From Actinomycetes bacterium (lineage in GTDB: Bacteria > Actinomycetota > Actinomycetes > Actinomycetales > Microbacteriaceae), in the NCBI GenBank assembly GCA_023432305.1, contig JAEYUT010000195.1:1-22151 (forward strand): 22,151 nt of DNA, read 5' to 3'. The notes below the pieces were generated by a model, which had not been told where the DNA came from, ran no database searches, and saw only the letters and a program-made list of their open reading frames with translations. The translations under genes were made by a program, and so were the position numbers. Positions 13,999 to 21,538 of the stretch are shown here, piece after piece (within the stretch, counting starts at the first letter, position 1; every line of letters starts with the position of its first letter).

Positions 13999-15122
13999 GG
14001 CCGCTTCCCCTCATCCGGCGGCGGCACCGGGGCCGCATGGGCCACGATCGCCGCGGCCGCCGCGTCACGGCGCAGCCGCTCCGAGACGCGCGCCGCCCGC
14101 CGCTCGCCGGACCGGCCGAGATCCCGGTCGCGCAGCACCCAGCGCTGGAAGAGCGTGAGCAGCACGATGATGCCGAACAGGATGAACGAGATCGCCGCAC
14201 CCTGACCCCACTTGAGATCCGAGAACGAGGTGTCGTAGGCGAGGAACGCGGGCGTCAGCAGGGTCTTCGCCGGTGCGCCGCGCCCCGTCAGGTAGATCTG
14301 ATCGAACACCTGCCAGGTGCCGATGAGCCCCAGGGTCAGCACGGTGAACAGCGTGGGCTTGAGCATCGGCAGCGTCACCGAGAAGAACGTGCGGAACGGC
14401 CCCGCGCCGTCCATCATCGCCGCCTCGATGATCTCCTCGCCCACGTTCTGCAGGGCGGCGAGGAACAGCAGCATGAACGTTCCCGAGGTCGTGAAGATGG
14501 CGAGCATGATGAGCACGCACATCGCCACCGAGGGACCCGCCGCCCAGTCCCACCAGCTGAGGCCGAGCGGCGCATTCGCCCCAGCACCCGAGCCGTCGAT
14601 GCCCAGCGCTCCCAGGATGATGTGGATCACCCCTCGCGGATCGGCGAACCAGTTCGGCCCGTTCACCCCGAGCCATCCGAGCACCTGGTTCACCGCGCCC
14701 GACGAGGTGAACAGGAAGATGAAGATCGTGGTGATGGCGATCGAGCTCGTCACCGACGGGAAGTAGAACGCCGTGCGGAAGAAGCCCCGCCCCCGCAGCA
14801 TCCTGCGGTTCACCTGCACGGCGAGGAACAGTGCGAGCGCCGTCTGCAGCGGCACCACCGCGAGCACGTAGTAGAGGTTGTTGCGGATCGAGGTGCCGAA
14901 GTCGCGCTGGGCGAGACCGGTCTCGACGAGCACCTTCGCGTAGTTCTCCCCGCCCACGAAGGTGGAGTTCCCGAGCGGCGAGCCCAGCCCGTTCCAGTTG
15001 GCCAGGCTCACCCACAGCGCCAGCAGGATGGGCAGCACGAGGAAGACCCCGATGATGAGGATGGCGGGGGCGACGAACGCCCAGCCGTACCGCGCTTCGT
15101 TCCCGCGGATCCCTCGGCTCAT
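13995..15122 (-). CDS. Carbohydrate ABC transporter permease, MalF-like
   Basis: Inner-membrane permease of 375 residues with the ATPase-docking loop EEIIEAAMMDGAGPFRTFFS, preceded by a stretch of predicted helices. It is longer than most such subunits (about 290-310): there is an extra extracytoplasmic segment around WFADPRGVIHIILGALGIDG with a Gly/Ala-rich stretch, and a charged C-terminal tail of about 45 residues (from VLRDRDLGRSGERR). The ATG at 15122 has GGGGAGG just upstream. It follows the binding-protein gene after 37 bases and is translationally coupled to the next permease. Confidence 0.92.
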   Translation of the reverse strand: MSRGIRGNEARYGWAFVAPAILIIGVFLVLPILLALWVSLANWNGLGSPLGNSTFVGGENYAKVLVETGLAQRDFGTSIRNNLYYVLAVVPLQTALALFLAVQVNRRMLRGRGFFRTAFYFPSVTSSIAITTIFIFLFTSSGAVNQVLGWLGVNGPNWFADPRGVIHIILGALGIDGSGAGANAPLGLSWWDWAAGPSVAMCVLIMLAIFTTSGTFMLLFLAALQNVGEEIIEAAMMDGAGPFRTFFSVTLPMLKPTLFTVLTLGLIGTWQVFDQIYLTGRGAPAKTLLTPAFLAYDTSFSDLKWGQGAAISFILFGIIVLLTLFQRWVLRDRDLGRSGERRAARVSERLRRDAAAAAIVAHAAPVPPPDEGKRP

Positions 15123-15159
15123 GAGGTCCTCCCCGTGCTCCGCTCAGCTCCGACCGGGC

Positions 15160-16386
15160 TCAGCCGTTCTCGTCGAGCGCCGCCTGCAGCTGCTCCTGGA
15201 AGGTGGACAGCGCCGCCTGCAGGTCGACGCCGCCCGTCGCGAGACCTTCGATCTGCGAGTTGAAGTCGCCGACCGCCGACGCGGATCCGGCGAAGTTCAC
15301 CGGGCTCACCGCGTAGTCGTTGCTCGTGACGAACGCCTGGAACTCCGGGTACTGGTCGGCGTACGCCGTCGCGGCCTCCTCGGTCGACGGGATCACCCCG
15401 AACGCGTCCGCGAACTTCAGCTGCTGATCATCCGACGTCAGGTACTCCACGAGAGACACCGCGTCATCGCGCGAATCCGAGCCGGCGGGGATGCCCCAGC
15501 AGTTGGTGAAGGTGAATGTCGACGGGCCCGCGGGACCCTGCGGAAGCTCGTACGCCTCCCACGTCGTCTCGGGGTAGTCGCTCTCGATGCCCTGGATCCA
15601 GGGGCCCTCGATCACCATCGCGGCCTTTCCGGCACCGAGCGCCTCGCCGCCCCATCCGGCGTCGATCTCGCTCGGGAACTTGAGCACGCCCGCGTCATGG
15701 AGCTTCTGCACATACTCGAGCCCCGCGAGGTTCTCGGGGGAGTCGGCGGTCACCTCGGTGCCGTCCTCGTTGAGGATGCTGCCGCCCGCCTGGTTCATGA
15801 AGACGCCGAGTCGCGCGTATTCGAGTCCGAAGGACAGGCCCACGACATCACCCGTGGTGAGCGTTGTGGCGACCGCCTGCAGGCTGTCCCAGTCGGTGGG
15901 GACGTCGGCCGCGGTGAGCCCCGCCGCCGCCCACAGCTCGGTGTTGATCACGAGCCCGAGGGTGGAGAAGTCCTTCGGGGCGCAGACGAACTCGTTGTCG
16001 AACGTGAAGACGTCGACGAGGGCAGGGTAGAACTGCTCCGCATTGTCGAGCTTCGCCGCGTACGGCTCGAGGTACCCGTTCTGGGCGTAGTTGTCGAACT
16101 GGTCCCAGCTCATGTAGAAGAGGTCGGGCGCGTCGTCTCCGGCGAAACCCTGGCTGAGCTGCTGGTTGAGGTCGTCGGCGGCAATCACCTTCACCTCGGC
16201 GTCGTGGTCGGACGCCCAGTCGTCGGCTGCCGCCTGCACCGCCTCGGTCTCGGACGGGCCGCTGGATCCGATGAGGATCGTCAGCTGGTCGCCATTCGAA
16301 TCGCCTCCGCCGCTGCCGCATCCGGCGAGCGCGACGGCTGAGACCAGCCCGAGGGCGACGGCGCCGCCCCGTGTGATGTTCTTCAT
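15160..16386 (-). CDS. ABC sugar-binding lipoprotein (extracellular solute-binding protein family 1)
   Basis: Lipoprotein of 408 residues that captures a carbohydrate outside the membrane and delivers it to the two permeases. The signal ends in the lipobox LAGC with acylated Cys23, followed by a Gly/Ser/Asp linker. Family-1 features include FAGDDAPDLFYMSWDQF, GLVINTELWAAAGL, GKAAMVIEGPW and many exposed Trp/Tyr residues suited to sugar stacking. ATG at 16386 is chosen (MKNITRGG) with GGAAGGA upstream; a GTG at 16401 would add five residues and lacks a good site. It overlaps the lacI stop by 4 bases, so it is co-translated with the regulator, an uncommon order. Ligand probably an alpha-linked oligosaccharide, by context only. 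Confidence 0.92.
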   Translation of the reverse strand: MKNITRGGAVALGLVSAVALAGCGSGGGDSNGDQLTILIGSSGPSETEAVQAAADDWASDHDAEVKVIAADDLNQQLSQGFAGDDAPDLFYMSWDQFDNYAQNGYLEPYAAKLDNAEQFYPALVDVFTFDNEFVCAPKDFSTLGLVINTELWAAAGLTAADVPTDWDSLQAVATTLTTGDVVGLSFGLEYARLGVFMNQAGGSILNEDGTEVTADSPENLAGLEYVQKLHDAGVLKFPSEIDAGWGGEALGAGKAAMVIEGPWIQGIESDYPETTWEAYELPQGPAGPSTFTFTNCWGIPAGSDSRDDAVSLVEYLTSDDQQLKFADAFGVIPSTEEAATAYADQYPEFQAFVTSNDYAVSPVNFAGSASAVGDFNSQIEGLATGGVDLQAALSTFQEQLQAALDENG

Positions 16387-17498
16387 GGGTCTTCCTTCCA
16401 CAATCGATGGCCGAGCGCTGAATCCTCGACCTTCTCAGCGAGCGCCAGACGAGTGGACCGGCGGACGACAAGCCGCGGGGTGATGAGCCGATGAGCTGCG
16501 TCTCGGGTCGCGCTTGCGTGGGGAAGAACTCGATGGCCCGACTGCCCCATGAGCAGCTCGATGATCGCGCCGGCGACCTCGTCGAGCCGCGGATCGACGC
16601 TCGAGAGCCCGATCGCCTCGGCCACGGGGGTGTCGTCGAACCCGACCACGGGAAGCTCGGCGCGACCCGCCTCGCGCACCGCCATGAGCGCACCGAGGGC
16701 GACGGAGTCGTTGACGCACACGAGCGCTTCCAGGCGCGGATCGGCTGCGATCCGCTGCTTGACCGCCGTCCGCGCCGGCCCCGCGGAGTCGACGGTCTCG
16801 ATGGCGAGGCGATCGAGCACCGCGCCGGAGAGGGCGGGGAAGGCGGCGCGCATCGCGTCGTGCCATCCGGCGCGGCGATCCTCGCCCGTCCGTGACCCGG
16901 CCGGCCATCCGACGAAGCCGATGCGCTGGTGCCCGCGCTCGAGAAGGTGTCGGGTGGCGAGCGCTGTGCCCGATCGCCCGTCGACGTCGACCCAGAGCCG
17001 GTGAGGCTCGGTCGCATCCGGTGCCCCCGAGGGGCGCCCGAATGAGACGAACGGGATGCGCTCGCGCTCGAGCCATTCGACGCGCGGATCCCCGTGCGCG
17101 TCGCCGATGAGCACGAAGGCGTCGACGTCTGCCCGGTTGCGGAGGTCGCGGAGCTCCTCGATCTCGCGCTGCGGCTCATCGGCTGTGTAGAGCACGATGC
17201 GCATCCCGCGGCTGCCCGCGCGCTCGGTGAGGTCGTGCAGGAAGCGATCATGCACCGCCCCGGAGACTCCGTTCGGCATCGGGTCGAGCCGCACGCCGAT
17301 CGCGGAGCTCGCGCGTGCGCGCGTGCGCAGTCGGCGGGCGGATGCGTGGGGCCGGTAGCCGAGTTCGCGGATGGCCTCCTCGACTCGCTCGCGCGTGGCG
17401 ATGCGCACCACCTCGGGCGCGTTGATCACATTCGACACGGTCTGCCGCGAGACACCCGCCAGGCGGGCGACGTCGTGGATCGTGGGCAGCTGAGACAC
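16383..17498 (-). CDS. LacI-family transcriptional regulator of the sugar operon
   Basis: Repressor of 371 residues. Residues 5-26 hold the LacI helix-turn-helix (TIHDVARLAGVSRQTVSNVI) followed by the hinge region, and residues about 65-345 are the periplasmic-binding-protein-like sensor domain (VCNDSVALGALMAVREAG, PVVGFDDTPVAEA). The start is GTG at 17498 with GAGGAGG at 17504-17510, five bases upstream. It is the first gene of its own operon and overlaps the binding-protein gene by 4 bases. A near-perfect 14-base palindrome at 17552-17565, between this gene and the divergent hydrolase, is the obvious operator, so the protein likely represses both directions until the imported sugar is present. 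Confidence 0.92.
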   Translation of the reverse strand: MSQLPTIHDVARLAGVSRQTVSNVINAPEVVRIATRERVEEAIRELGYRPHASARRLRTRARASSAIGVRLDPMPNGVSGAVHDRFLHDLTERAGSRGMRIVLYTADEPQREIEELRDLRNRADVDAFVLIGDAHGDPRVEWLERERIPFVSFGRPSGAPDATEPHRLWVDVDGRSGTALATRHLLERGHQRIGFVGWPAGSRTGEDRRAGWHDAMRAAFPALSGAVLDRLAIETVDSAGPARTAVKQRIAADPRLEALVCVNDSVALGALMAVREAGRAELPVVGFDDTPVAEAIGLSSVDPRLDEVAGAIIELLMGQSGHRVLPHASATRDAAHRLITPRLVVRRSTRLALAEKVEDSALGHRLWKEDP

Positions 17499-17517
17499 AC
17501 GGACCTCCTCACGCGTG

Positions 17518-17546
17518 ATCCTGATTCACAGAAAAAATCTCGACAA
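17518..17546 (-). promoter_or_regulatory. Candidate promoter of the lacI-ABC operon
   Basis: On the minus strand TTGTCG (17541-17546) and CAGGAT (17518-17523) are 17 bases apart; transcription would start just before the GAGGAGG site. The -10 box is poor. An alternative -35 TTGATC at 17557-17562, within the operator, would pair with GAGATT at 17534-17539 (spacer 17). Confidence 0.35.
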
Positions 17547-17551
17547 GGGGC

Positions 17552-17565
17552 TTTGAACGATCAAA
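17552..17565. promoter_or_regulatory. LacI-type operator palindrome
   Basis: TTTGAACGATCAAA is self-complementary at 6 of 7 base pairs around a central CG step, the form bound by LacI-family dimers. It overlaps the -35 box of the hydrolase gene and lies 6 bases upstream of the possible lacI -35 box. No second copy was seen in the region. Confidence 0.7.
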
Positions 17566-17581
17566 ACTGCGGTGGTATGCA
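17553..17581 (+). promoter_or_regulatory. Promoter of the glycoside hydrolase gene
   Basis: TTGAAC at 17553-17558 (-35) and TATGCA at 17576-17581 (-10) have an ideal 17-base spacer. The start point would be near 17588, giving a leader of about 56 bases before the ATG at 17644. The -35 box lies inside the LacI palindrome, so bound repressor would block polymerase. Confidence 0.6.
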
Positions 17582-17643
17582 TGCCCGGCAAGCGGGTTCC
17601 ACTCGGACCCCGACCGCGCATGACGATGAGGATCGAGGACCCC

Positions 17644-19530
17644 ATGACCTCCGACGAAGCCTCCGGGCGCCAGCCTTTCCTTCACGACGCGGTCGCGGCA
17701 CTGCGCGCACCCACGCAGGTGTGGTCGCGACCATCAGGCGACATGTCGCAGCCGATCGACGGCATCTACGTCTCCGACCTGCGTGTGGCGAGCGGCTGGC
17801 GTGTGCTCGTCGACGGGGTGGAGCCCGAGGCGATCGCGACCCTCGAGGACTCCACGGCGGACGTGCGATTCGTCGCGCTGTTGCGGAGCCTCGACGACGT
17901 GGGCGCCGACCCGGATGTGCGCCTCTGGGTGGAGCGGCACGTCCGCGGCGACGGCGTCGATCACCTTCTGCGCATCGAATCGCGCCTGCCGCGTCCGGTC
18001 ACCGCCGAACTCGCCGTGGAGCTGCGCGCCGAGACCACCCCCGTCGACGTCGTGAAGACCGGCCGAGCATCGCGGCCGGCCGACATCCGAGACACCCCCG
18101 CCGGTCTCACCTGGGGGGATCACGGCATCGCAGTGGAGCTGCGCACCGACGCCGAGCACAGCCGCGGCCCCGGCGACCTGATGCGCCTGTCCTGGAGCGT
18201 CGAGGTGCCTGCCCATGGCGCGGCGGAGCGCACGATCGCGATCGACGCGAAGGACGAGCACGCCGTCGTGATGAGCCCCGCGCGGGGCACCCCCTGGATG
18301 CCGCCCGCGCTCGAGGACGTCGACGATCGCCTTCAGCGCTGGGTGCGGCGCGCACTCGGCGACCTCGATGCGCTGCGCCTCACCCTCCTCCACTCCGACG
18401 ACGAGTTCCTGGGTGCGGGGGCGCCGTGGTTCCTCACGCTCTTCGGGCGCGACTCGATCTGGGCGGCGCGCTTCCTGCTCCCCGTGGATCTCACGCTCGC
18501 GCACGGCACGCTGCGCACGCTCGCGCGACTCCAAGGTCGCAAGGTTGTCCCGGCGACCGCCGAGCAGCCGGGCAAGATCATCCACGAGGTGCGGCGCGGC
18601 AGTGTGGAGATCCCGCACGAGGGGGTCGAGCTTCCGCCGTACTACTACGGCACGGTGGATGCGACACCACTGTGGATCTGCCTGCTCGCGGACGCCCGCG
18701 ATCACGGTCTCGATCACGCCGCTGTCGAGGAGCTTGTGCCCGCGCTCGAAGCGGCGCTCGCCTGGATGCGCGACTACGGCGACAGCGACGGCGACGGGCT
18801 CCTGGAGTACATCGACGAGAGCGGGAGAGGTCTGTCGAATCAGGGCTGGAAGGACTCAGGCGACTCGGTGCAGTGGCGCGACGGCACACTCGCCGAAGGG
18901 CCCATCGCACTCTCCGAGGTGCAGGCCTACGCCTACGAGGCGGCGATGCGCGGCGCCGACATCCTCGACCACTTCGACCGGGTGGGCGAACCGTGGCGCC
19001 TCTGGGCGAGGCGGCTCGCGGAGCGGTTCCGCGACGCGTTCTGGGTCTCGGATGGGCACGCCCGCTATCCGGCGATCGCGCTCGATGCGCACAAGCGCCC
19101 CGTCGACACCCTCACAAGCAACATCGGGCACCTGCTCGGCACGGGTCTGCTCGATGCCGAGGAGTCGAGGCTGGTCGCGTCGCGACTGATGTCGCCGCAG
19201 CTCGACTCCGGGTACGGCGTGCGCACGCTCTCGACCGACGCGAGAGGCTATTGGCCGCTGTCGTACCACGGGGGCTCGGTCTGGGCGCATGACACCGCGA
19301 TCTCGATCCGCGGGCTCCGCGTCGCAGGGTTCGCCGAGCAAGCTCGGCTGCTCTCCGAGGAGCTTCTGGACGCAGCTGCGGCTTTCGACTTCCGGATGCC
19401 GGAGCTGTACAGCGGCGATGCGGCCGCAGACGTCCCGCGTCCGCTGCCGTATCCGGCGTCCTGTCGCCCCCAGGCCTGGTCGGCGGCGGCCGCGATCGTC
19501 GTGCTCGACGCAGTCGGCATCGATCAGTAG
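17644..19530 (+). CDS. Glycogen-debranching-enzyme-like glycoside hydrolase (amylo-alpha-1,6-glucosidase family)
   Basis: Cytoplasmic protein of 628 residues without a signal peptide. Residues about 10-215 form a beta-rich N-terminal domain as in debranching-type enzymes. Residues about 225-628 are an (alpha/alpha)6 barrel with WFLTLFGRDSIWAARF at 262-277, PYYYGTVDATPLW at 332-344, LEYIDESGRGLSNQGWKDSGDSV at about 387-409 and YHGGSVWAHDTA at 541-552. Acidic residues in these motifs (Asp270, Asp404) are candidates for catalysis. Expected role: hydrolysis of alpha-linked oligosaccharides brought in by the adjacent ABC transporter. The ATG at 17644 (GAGGA at 17635-17639) is preferred; starts further upstream (17572, 17581) would lie at or before the transcription start. 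The stop overlaps the convergent oxidoreductase gene by 7 bases. Exact bond specificity cannot be read from sequence. Confidence 0.82.
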   Translation: MTSDEASGRQPFLHDAVAALRAPTQVWSRPSGDMSQPIDGIYVSDLRVASGWRVLVDGVEPEAIATLEDSTADVRFVALLRSLDDVGADPDVRLWVERHVRGDGVDHLLRIESRLPRPVTAELAVELRAETTPVDVVKTGRASRPADIRDTPAGLTWGDHGIAVELRTDAEHSRGPGDLMRLSWSVEVPAHGAAERTIAIDAKDEHAVVMSPARGTPWMPPALEDVDDRLQRWVRRALGDLDALRLTLLHSDDEFLGAGAPWFLTLFGRDSIWAARFLLPVDLTLAHGTLRTLARLQGRKVVPATAEQPGKIIHEVRRGSVEIPHEGVELPPYYYGTVDATPLWICLLADARDHGLDHAAVEELVPALEAALAWMRDYGDSDGDGLLEYIDESGRGLSNQGWKDSGDSVQWRDGTLAEGPIALSEVQAYAYEAAMRGADILDHFDRVGEPWRLWARRLAERFRDAFWVSDGHARYPAIALDAHKRPVDTLTSNIGHLLGTGLLDAEESRLVASRLMSPQLDSGYGVRTLSTDARGYWPLSYHGGSVWAHDTAISIRGLRVAGFAEQARLLSEELLDAAAAFDFRMPELYSGDAAADVPRPLPYPASCRPQAWSAAAAIVVLDAVGIDQ

Positions 19531-20633
19531 CCGAGCGAGCTGAGGTACGAGACGACCTGACGAGCGACCGTGCGGCCCGCGCGATTCGCGCCGATCGTCG
19601 ACGCCGTGGGGCCATAGCCCGCGAAGAAGATGCCCGCGCTGCGGTACGCCGCCCCATTGGCGACCGTCACGCCACCCTGCTGCTCGCGCAGCTTCAGGGG
19701 CGCGAGATGGCGCAGCTCCGGGCGGAACCCCGTGGCCCAGATGATCGCATCCGCGTGCTGGAAGCTGCCATCCGCCCAGCGCACGCCATCGGGTTCGATC
19801 CGCGCGAACATCGGGCGAGCCTGCAGCACTCCGCGCTCGACCGCCGACTGGATGCGGCGCGTGCGCGGCACGCCCGTCGTCGAGACGATGCTCGGCAGCG
19901 CACGGCCCTCACGGGCGGCGGCATCCTGCAGGGCCACCGCGCGCGCTCCGGCCTCGATGTTGAGCTCCTGCTCCTCGAGGAACTCGATCGGCCGACGCGT
20001 GACCCACGTCGTCGACTCGGCCACGCCCTCGAGCTCCATGAGGAACCCGATTGCGCTCGTGCCTCCCCCCACGACCACGACATCCTGACCGCGGAAATCC
20101 TCCGCATCGCGGTAGTCGACGGTGTGGATCTGGCGCCCCGCGAAGTCGTCACGCCCCGGATACCAGGGCACGAACGGCGCACCCCAGGTTCCCGTGGCGT
20201 TCACGACGAGCTGGGTCGAGAAGGTCTGATCCCCGAGCTGATCGTCGAAGGTGACCTCGAAGCCATCGATCGTCGCCCGAACTCGGGTGACGTCGGCGGG
20301 CCGCACGATCTTGAAGTCGAAATGCTGCTCGTACCGCTGGTAGTACTCGGCGACGATGTCGCGAGCGGGAACGTTGCGATCAGCAGAGTCGAAGCTCAGG
20401 CCGAGCTCATCCATACCGGGCAGGTCGTTCACGCGGTGCGCGTGCCCGAGGCGCATCGCCTCCCAGCGGTGCTGCCAGGCACCGCCCGCGCCGGGACCGC
20501 GATCGAGCACGACGAAGTCGTTGCCGGGTTCGAGGCCGAGCTTGCGCAAGTAGTACGCGACGGAGAGCCCTGCCTGACCCGCGCCGATCACGACGACAGA
20601 GGTATCGGTGGGCCGGGCGGTCACGCGCTCCAC
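19524..20633 (-). CDS. FAD/NAD(P)-dependent monooxygenase-like oxidoreductase
   Basis: Flavoprotein of 369 residues. The FAD Rossmann motif is VVVIGAGQAGLSVAYYL at 13-29, a second nucleotide site is VVVVGGGTSAIG at 185-196, and between them lies FAGRQIHTVDYRDAEDF at 164-180, which matches the FMO/Baeyer-Villiger fingerprint (F-x-G-x-x-x-H-T). WATGFRPEL near 305 is the ATG motif of this class. It probably uses NADPH and oxygen to oxygenate a small substrate; the substrate is unknown and a reductase role is possible. The first start is GTG at 20633; a second GTG at 20624 (MTARPTDTS) is equally likely because TAACGT at 20632-20637 could be a -10 box for leaderless initiation there. Divergent from the PGPGW gene. 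Confidence 0.85.
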   Translation of the reverse strand: MERVTARPTDTSVVVIGAGQAGLSVAYYLRKLGLEPGNDFVVLDRGPGAGGAWQHRWEAMRLGHAHRVNDLPGMDELGLSFDSADRNVPARDIVAEYYQRYEQHFDFKIVRPADVTRVRATIDGFEVTFDDQLGDQTFSTQLVVNATGTWGAPFVPWYPGRDDFAGRQIHTVDYRDAEDFRGQDVVVVGGGTSAIGFLMELEGVAESTTWVTRRPIEFLEEQELNIEAGARAVALQDAAAREGRALPSIVSTTGVPRTRRIQSAVERGVLQARPMFARIEPDGVRWADGSFQHADAIIWATGFRPELRHLAPLKLREQQGGVTVANGAAYRSAGIFFAGYGPTASTIGANRAGRTVARQVVSYLSSLGY

Positions 20634-20661
20634 GTTACCGGGCGCAGGCGACCGAGACTGA

Positions 20662-20671
20662 GAAGATCTTC
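20662..20671. promoter_or_regulatory. 10-base palindrome in the divergent intergenic region
   Basis: GAAGATCTTC is perfect and sits close to the middle of the 62-base gap between the divergent oxidoreductase and PGPGW genes. It could be an operator for both; at this length chance is possible. Confidence 0.3.
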
Positions 20672-20683
20672 AGACCCGGCCCC

Positions 20684-20689
20684 TATCGT
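20684..20689 (+). promoter_or_regulatory. -10 box of the PGPGW gene (leaderless)
   Basis: TATCGT ends 6 bases before the ATG at 20696, so transcription should start at the start codon. There is no Shine-Dalgarno sequence, and no clear -35 box. Confidence 0.5.
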
Positions 20690-20695
20690 GTGCGC

Positions 20696-21085
20696 ATGAC
20701 CGAGCCCGCCGCCGACAACACCCGCACCGAGGCCTCGCGTCCTTCCGCCGCAACAGCGGGACGGATGCTGGGAGGCGCGCTCGCCTCCGGTCGCCGCGGC
20801 GCCTCCGCAGCGCGCCGGCTCATTCGGAAGAGCCCGCGCGCGGACCGGATGTACCGCGCCGCCGTGGGCGTGACGGGCGGCACGACCGTCGCGCTCGGCA
20901 TCGTCCTCATGCCTCTGCCGGGGCCGGGGACCCTCATCGCGCTCGGCGGACTCTCGATGCTCGGCACCGAATTCGAGACCGCCCGAAAGGTCAATGCGCG
21001 CGCCGTCCGGGTGGCGCGCTCCGCCGCCGTCAAGGTGGCCGAGCACCGTGCGCGTCGGGCCGAGCGGCGCGCTGACGACAGCTGA
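20696..21085 (+). CDS. PGPGW-domain (TIGR02611-like) small transmembrane protein
   Basis: Membrane protein of 129 residues: a polar N-terminus, two hydrophobic segments at about 56-72 and 78-93, and a strongly basic helical C-terminus. The turn between the segments is PLPGPGTL followed by ALGGLSMLGTEFETARK, matching the PGPGW family (usually PLPGPGWL and TEFEWA); here Thr79 replaces the usual Trp. The function of this family is unknown. The ATG at 20696 is preferred over a GTG two codons upstream because of the leaderless promoter. It is divergent from the oxidoreductase gene. Confidence 0.8.
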   Translation: MTEPAADNTRTEASRPSAATAGRMLGGALASGRRGASAARRLIRKSPRADRMYRAAVGVTGGTTVALGIVLMPLPGPGTLIALGGLSMLGTEFETARKVNARAVRVARSAAVKVAEHRARRAERRADDS

Positions 21086-21134
21086 ATGCTCCCTCCTCAT
21101 CGCCCATACCCGGAGGGGGTTCCAACAGGCTCCG

Positions 21135-21143
21135 TGGTAGGCT
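21135..21143 (+). promoter_or_regulatory. Extended -10 promoter of the DUF3073 gene
   Basis: TGGTAGGCT contains a TGN extension directly before the -10 hexamer TAGGCT (21138-21143). No good -35 is seen, which an extended -10 can tolerate. The leader to the start codon at 21199 would be about 50 bases. Confidence 0.4.
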
Positions 21144-21198
21144 GAAAGTTAGATTTCACCGTCACTATTCGCAATCCTGAACCATGAGGGGGTCACGC

Positions 21199-21393
21199 AT
21201 GGGGCGCGGCCGTCAGAAGGCAAAGCACACCAAGGTCGCCCGTGAGCTGAAGTACTTCAGCCCGGACACGAACTACTCCGCTCTCGAGCGCGAGCTCTCC
21301 AGCGGCTCCAGTGTCGACCTCGAGGACAAGTGGGCGGACTACGCGGACTACGACGCGGACGACCACGACGACGATCAGGATGACGAGCGCTGA
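21199..21393 (+). CDS. DUF3073 small acidic-tailed protein
   Basis: Protein of 64 residues with a basic start MGRGRQKAKHTKVARELKYF and a very acidic end rich in Asp (DYDADDHDDDQDDE). This matches DUF3073, a family characteristic of actinobacteria and of unknown function, often found beside purM as here. ATG at 21199 is preferred because GAGGGGG at 21186-21192 lies six bases before it; an upstream ATG at 21184 would place that site inside the gene and does not fit the family's usual start. It ends at a strong terminator. Confidence 0.87.
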   Translation: MGRGRQKAKHTKVARELKYFSPDTNYSALERELSSGSSVDLEDKWADYADYDADDHDDDQDDER

Positions 21394-21448
21394 GTCGCGC
21401 GCCGCGTTCGCGCGGTGATCGGCAACGGCCGAGCATCATCCTTCGCTG

Positions 21449-21472
21449 AGAGACCGCCTTCGGGCGGTCTCT
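21449..21472. terminator. Strong intrinsic terminator between DUF3073 and purM
   Basis: AGAGACCGCC at 21449-21458 and GGCGGTCTCT at 21463-21472 make a perfect 10-base stem closed by a TTCG tetraloop. It lies 55 bases after the DUF3073 stop and 66 bases after the convergent purM stop, so it probably serves both. Confidence 0.85.
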
Positions 21473-21499
21473 TCGCATGTGCGGCCACCTGCGGGCGCG

Positions 21500-21535
21500 G
21501 CGGAACCCGGCCCAGCGGAACCCGGTCCGGACCGG
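21500..21535. repeat. Tandem 11-base repeat and 14-base palindrome downstream of purM
   Basis: GCGGAACCCGG occurs at 21500-21510 and 21515-21525, and CCGGTCCGGACCGG at 21522-21535 is perfectly self-complementary. The palindrome begins 3 bases after the purM stop codon and may fold as a 3' hairpin. Function unknown. Confidence 0.45.
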
Positions 21536-21538
21536 CTC

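Noticed and set aside
17572..17643. Upstream starts (GTG 17572, ATG 17581) for the hydrolase
   Set aside because: They overlap or precede the -10 box and lack ribosome-binding sites; ATG at 17644 has GAGGA upstream.
17094..19292. A 732-residue plus-strand frame crossing lacI, the operator and the hydrolase
   Set aside because: It ignores gene borders and promoters and has an Arg/Ala-rich nonsense composition; the real hydrolase frame explains the region.
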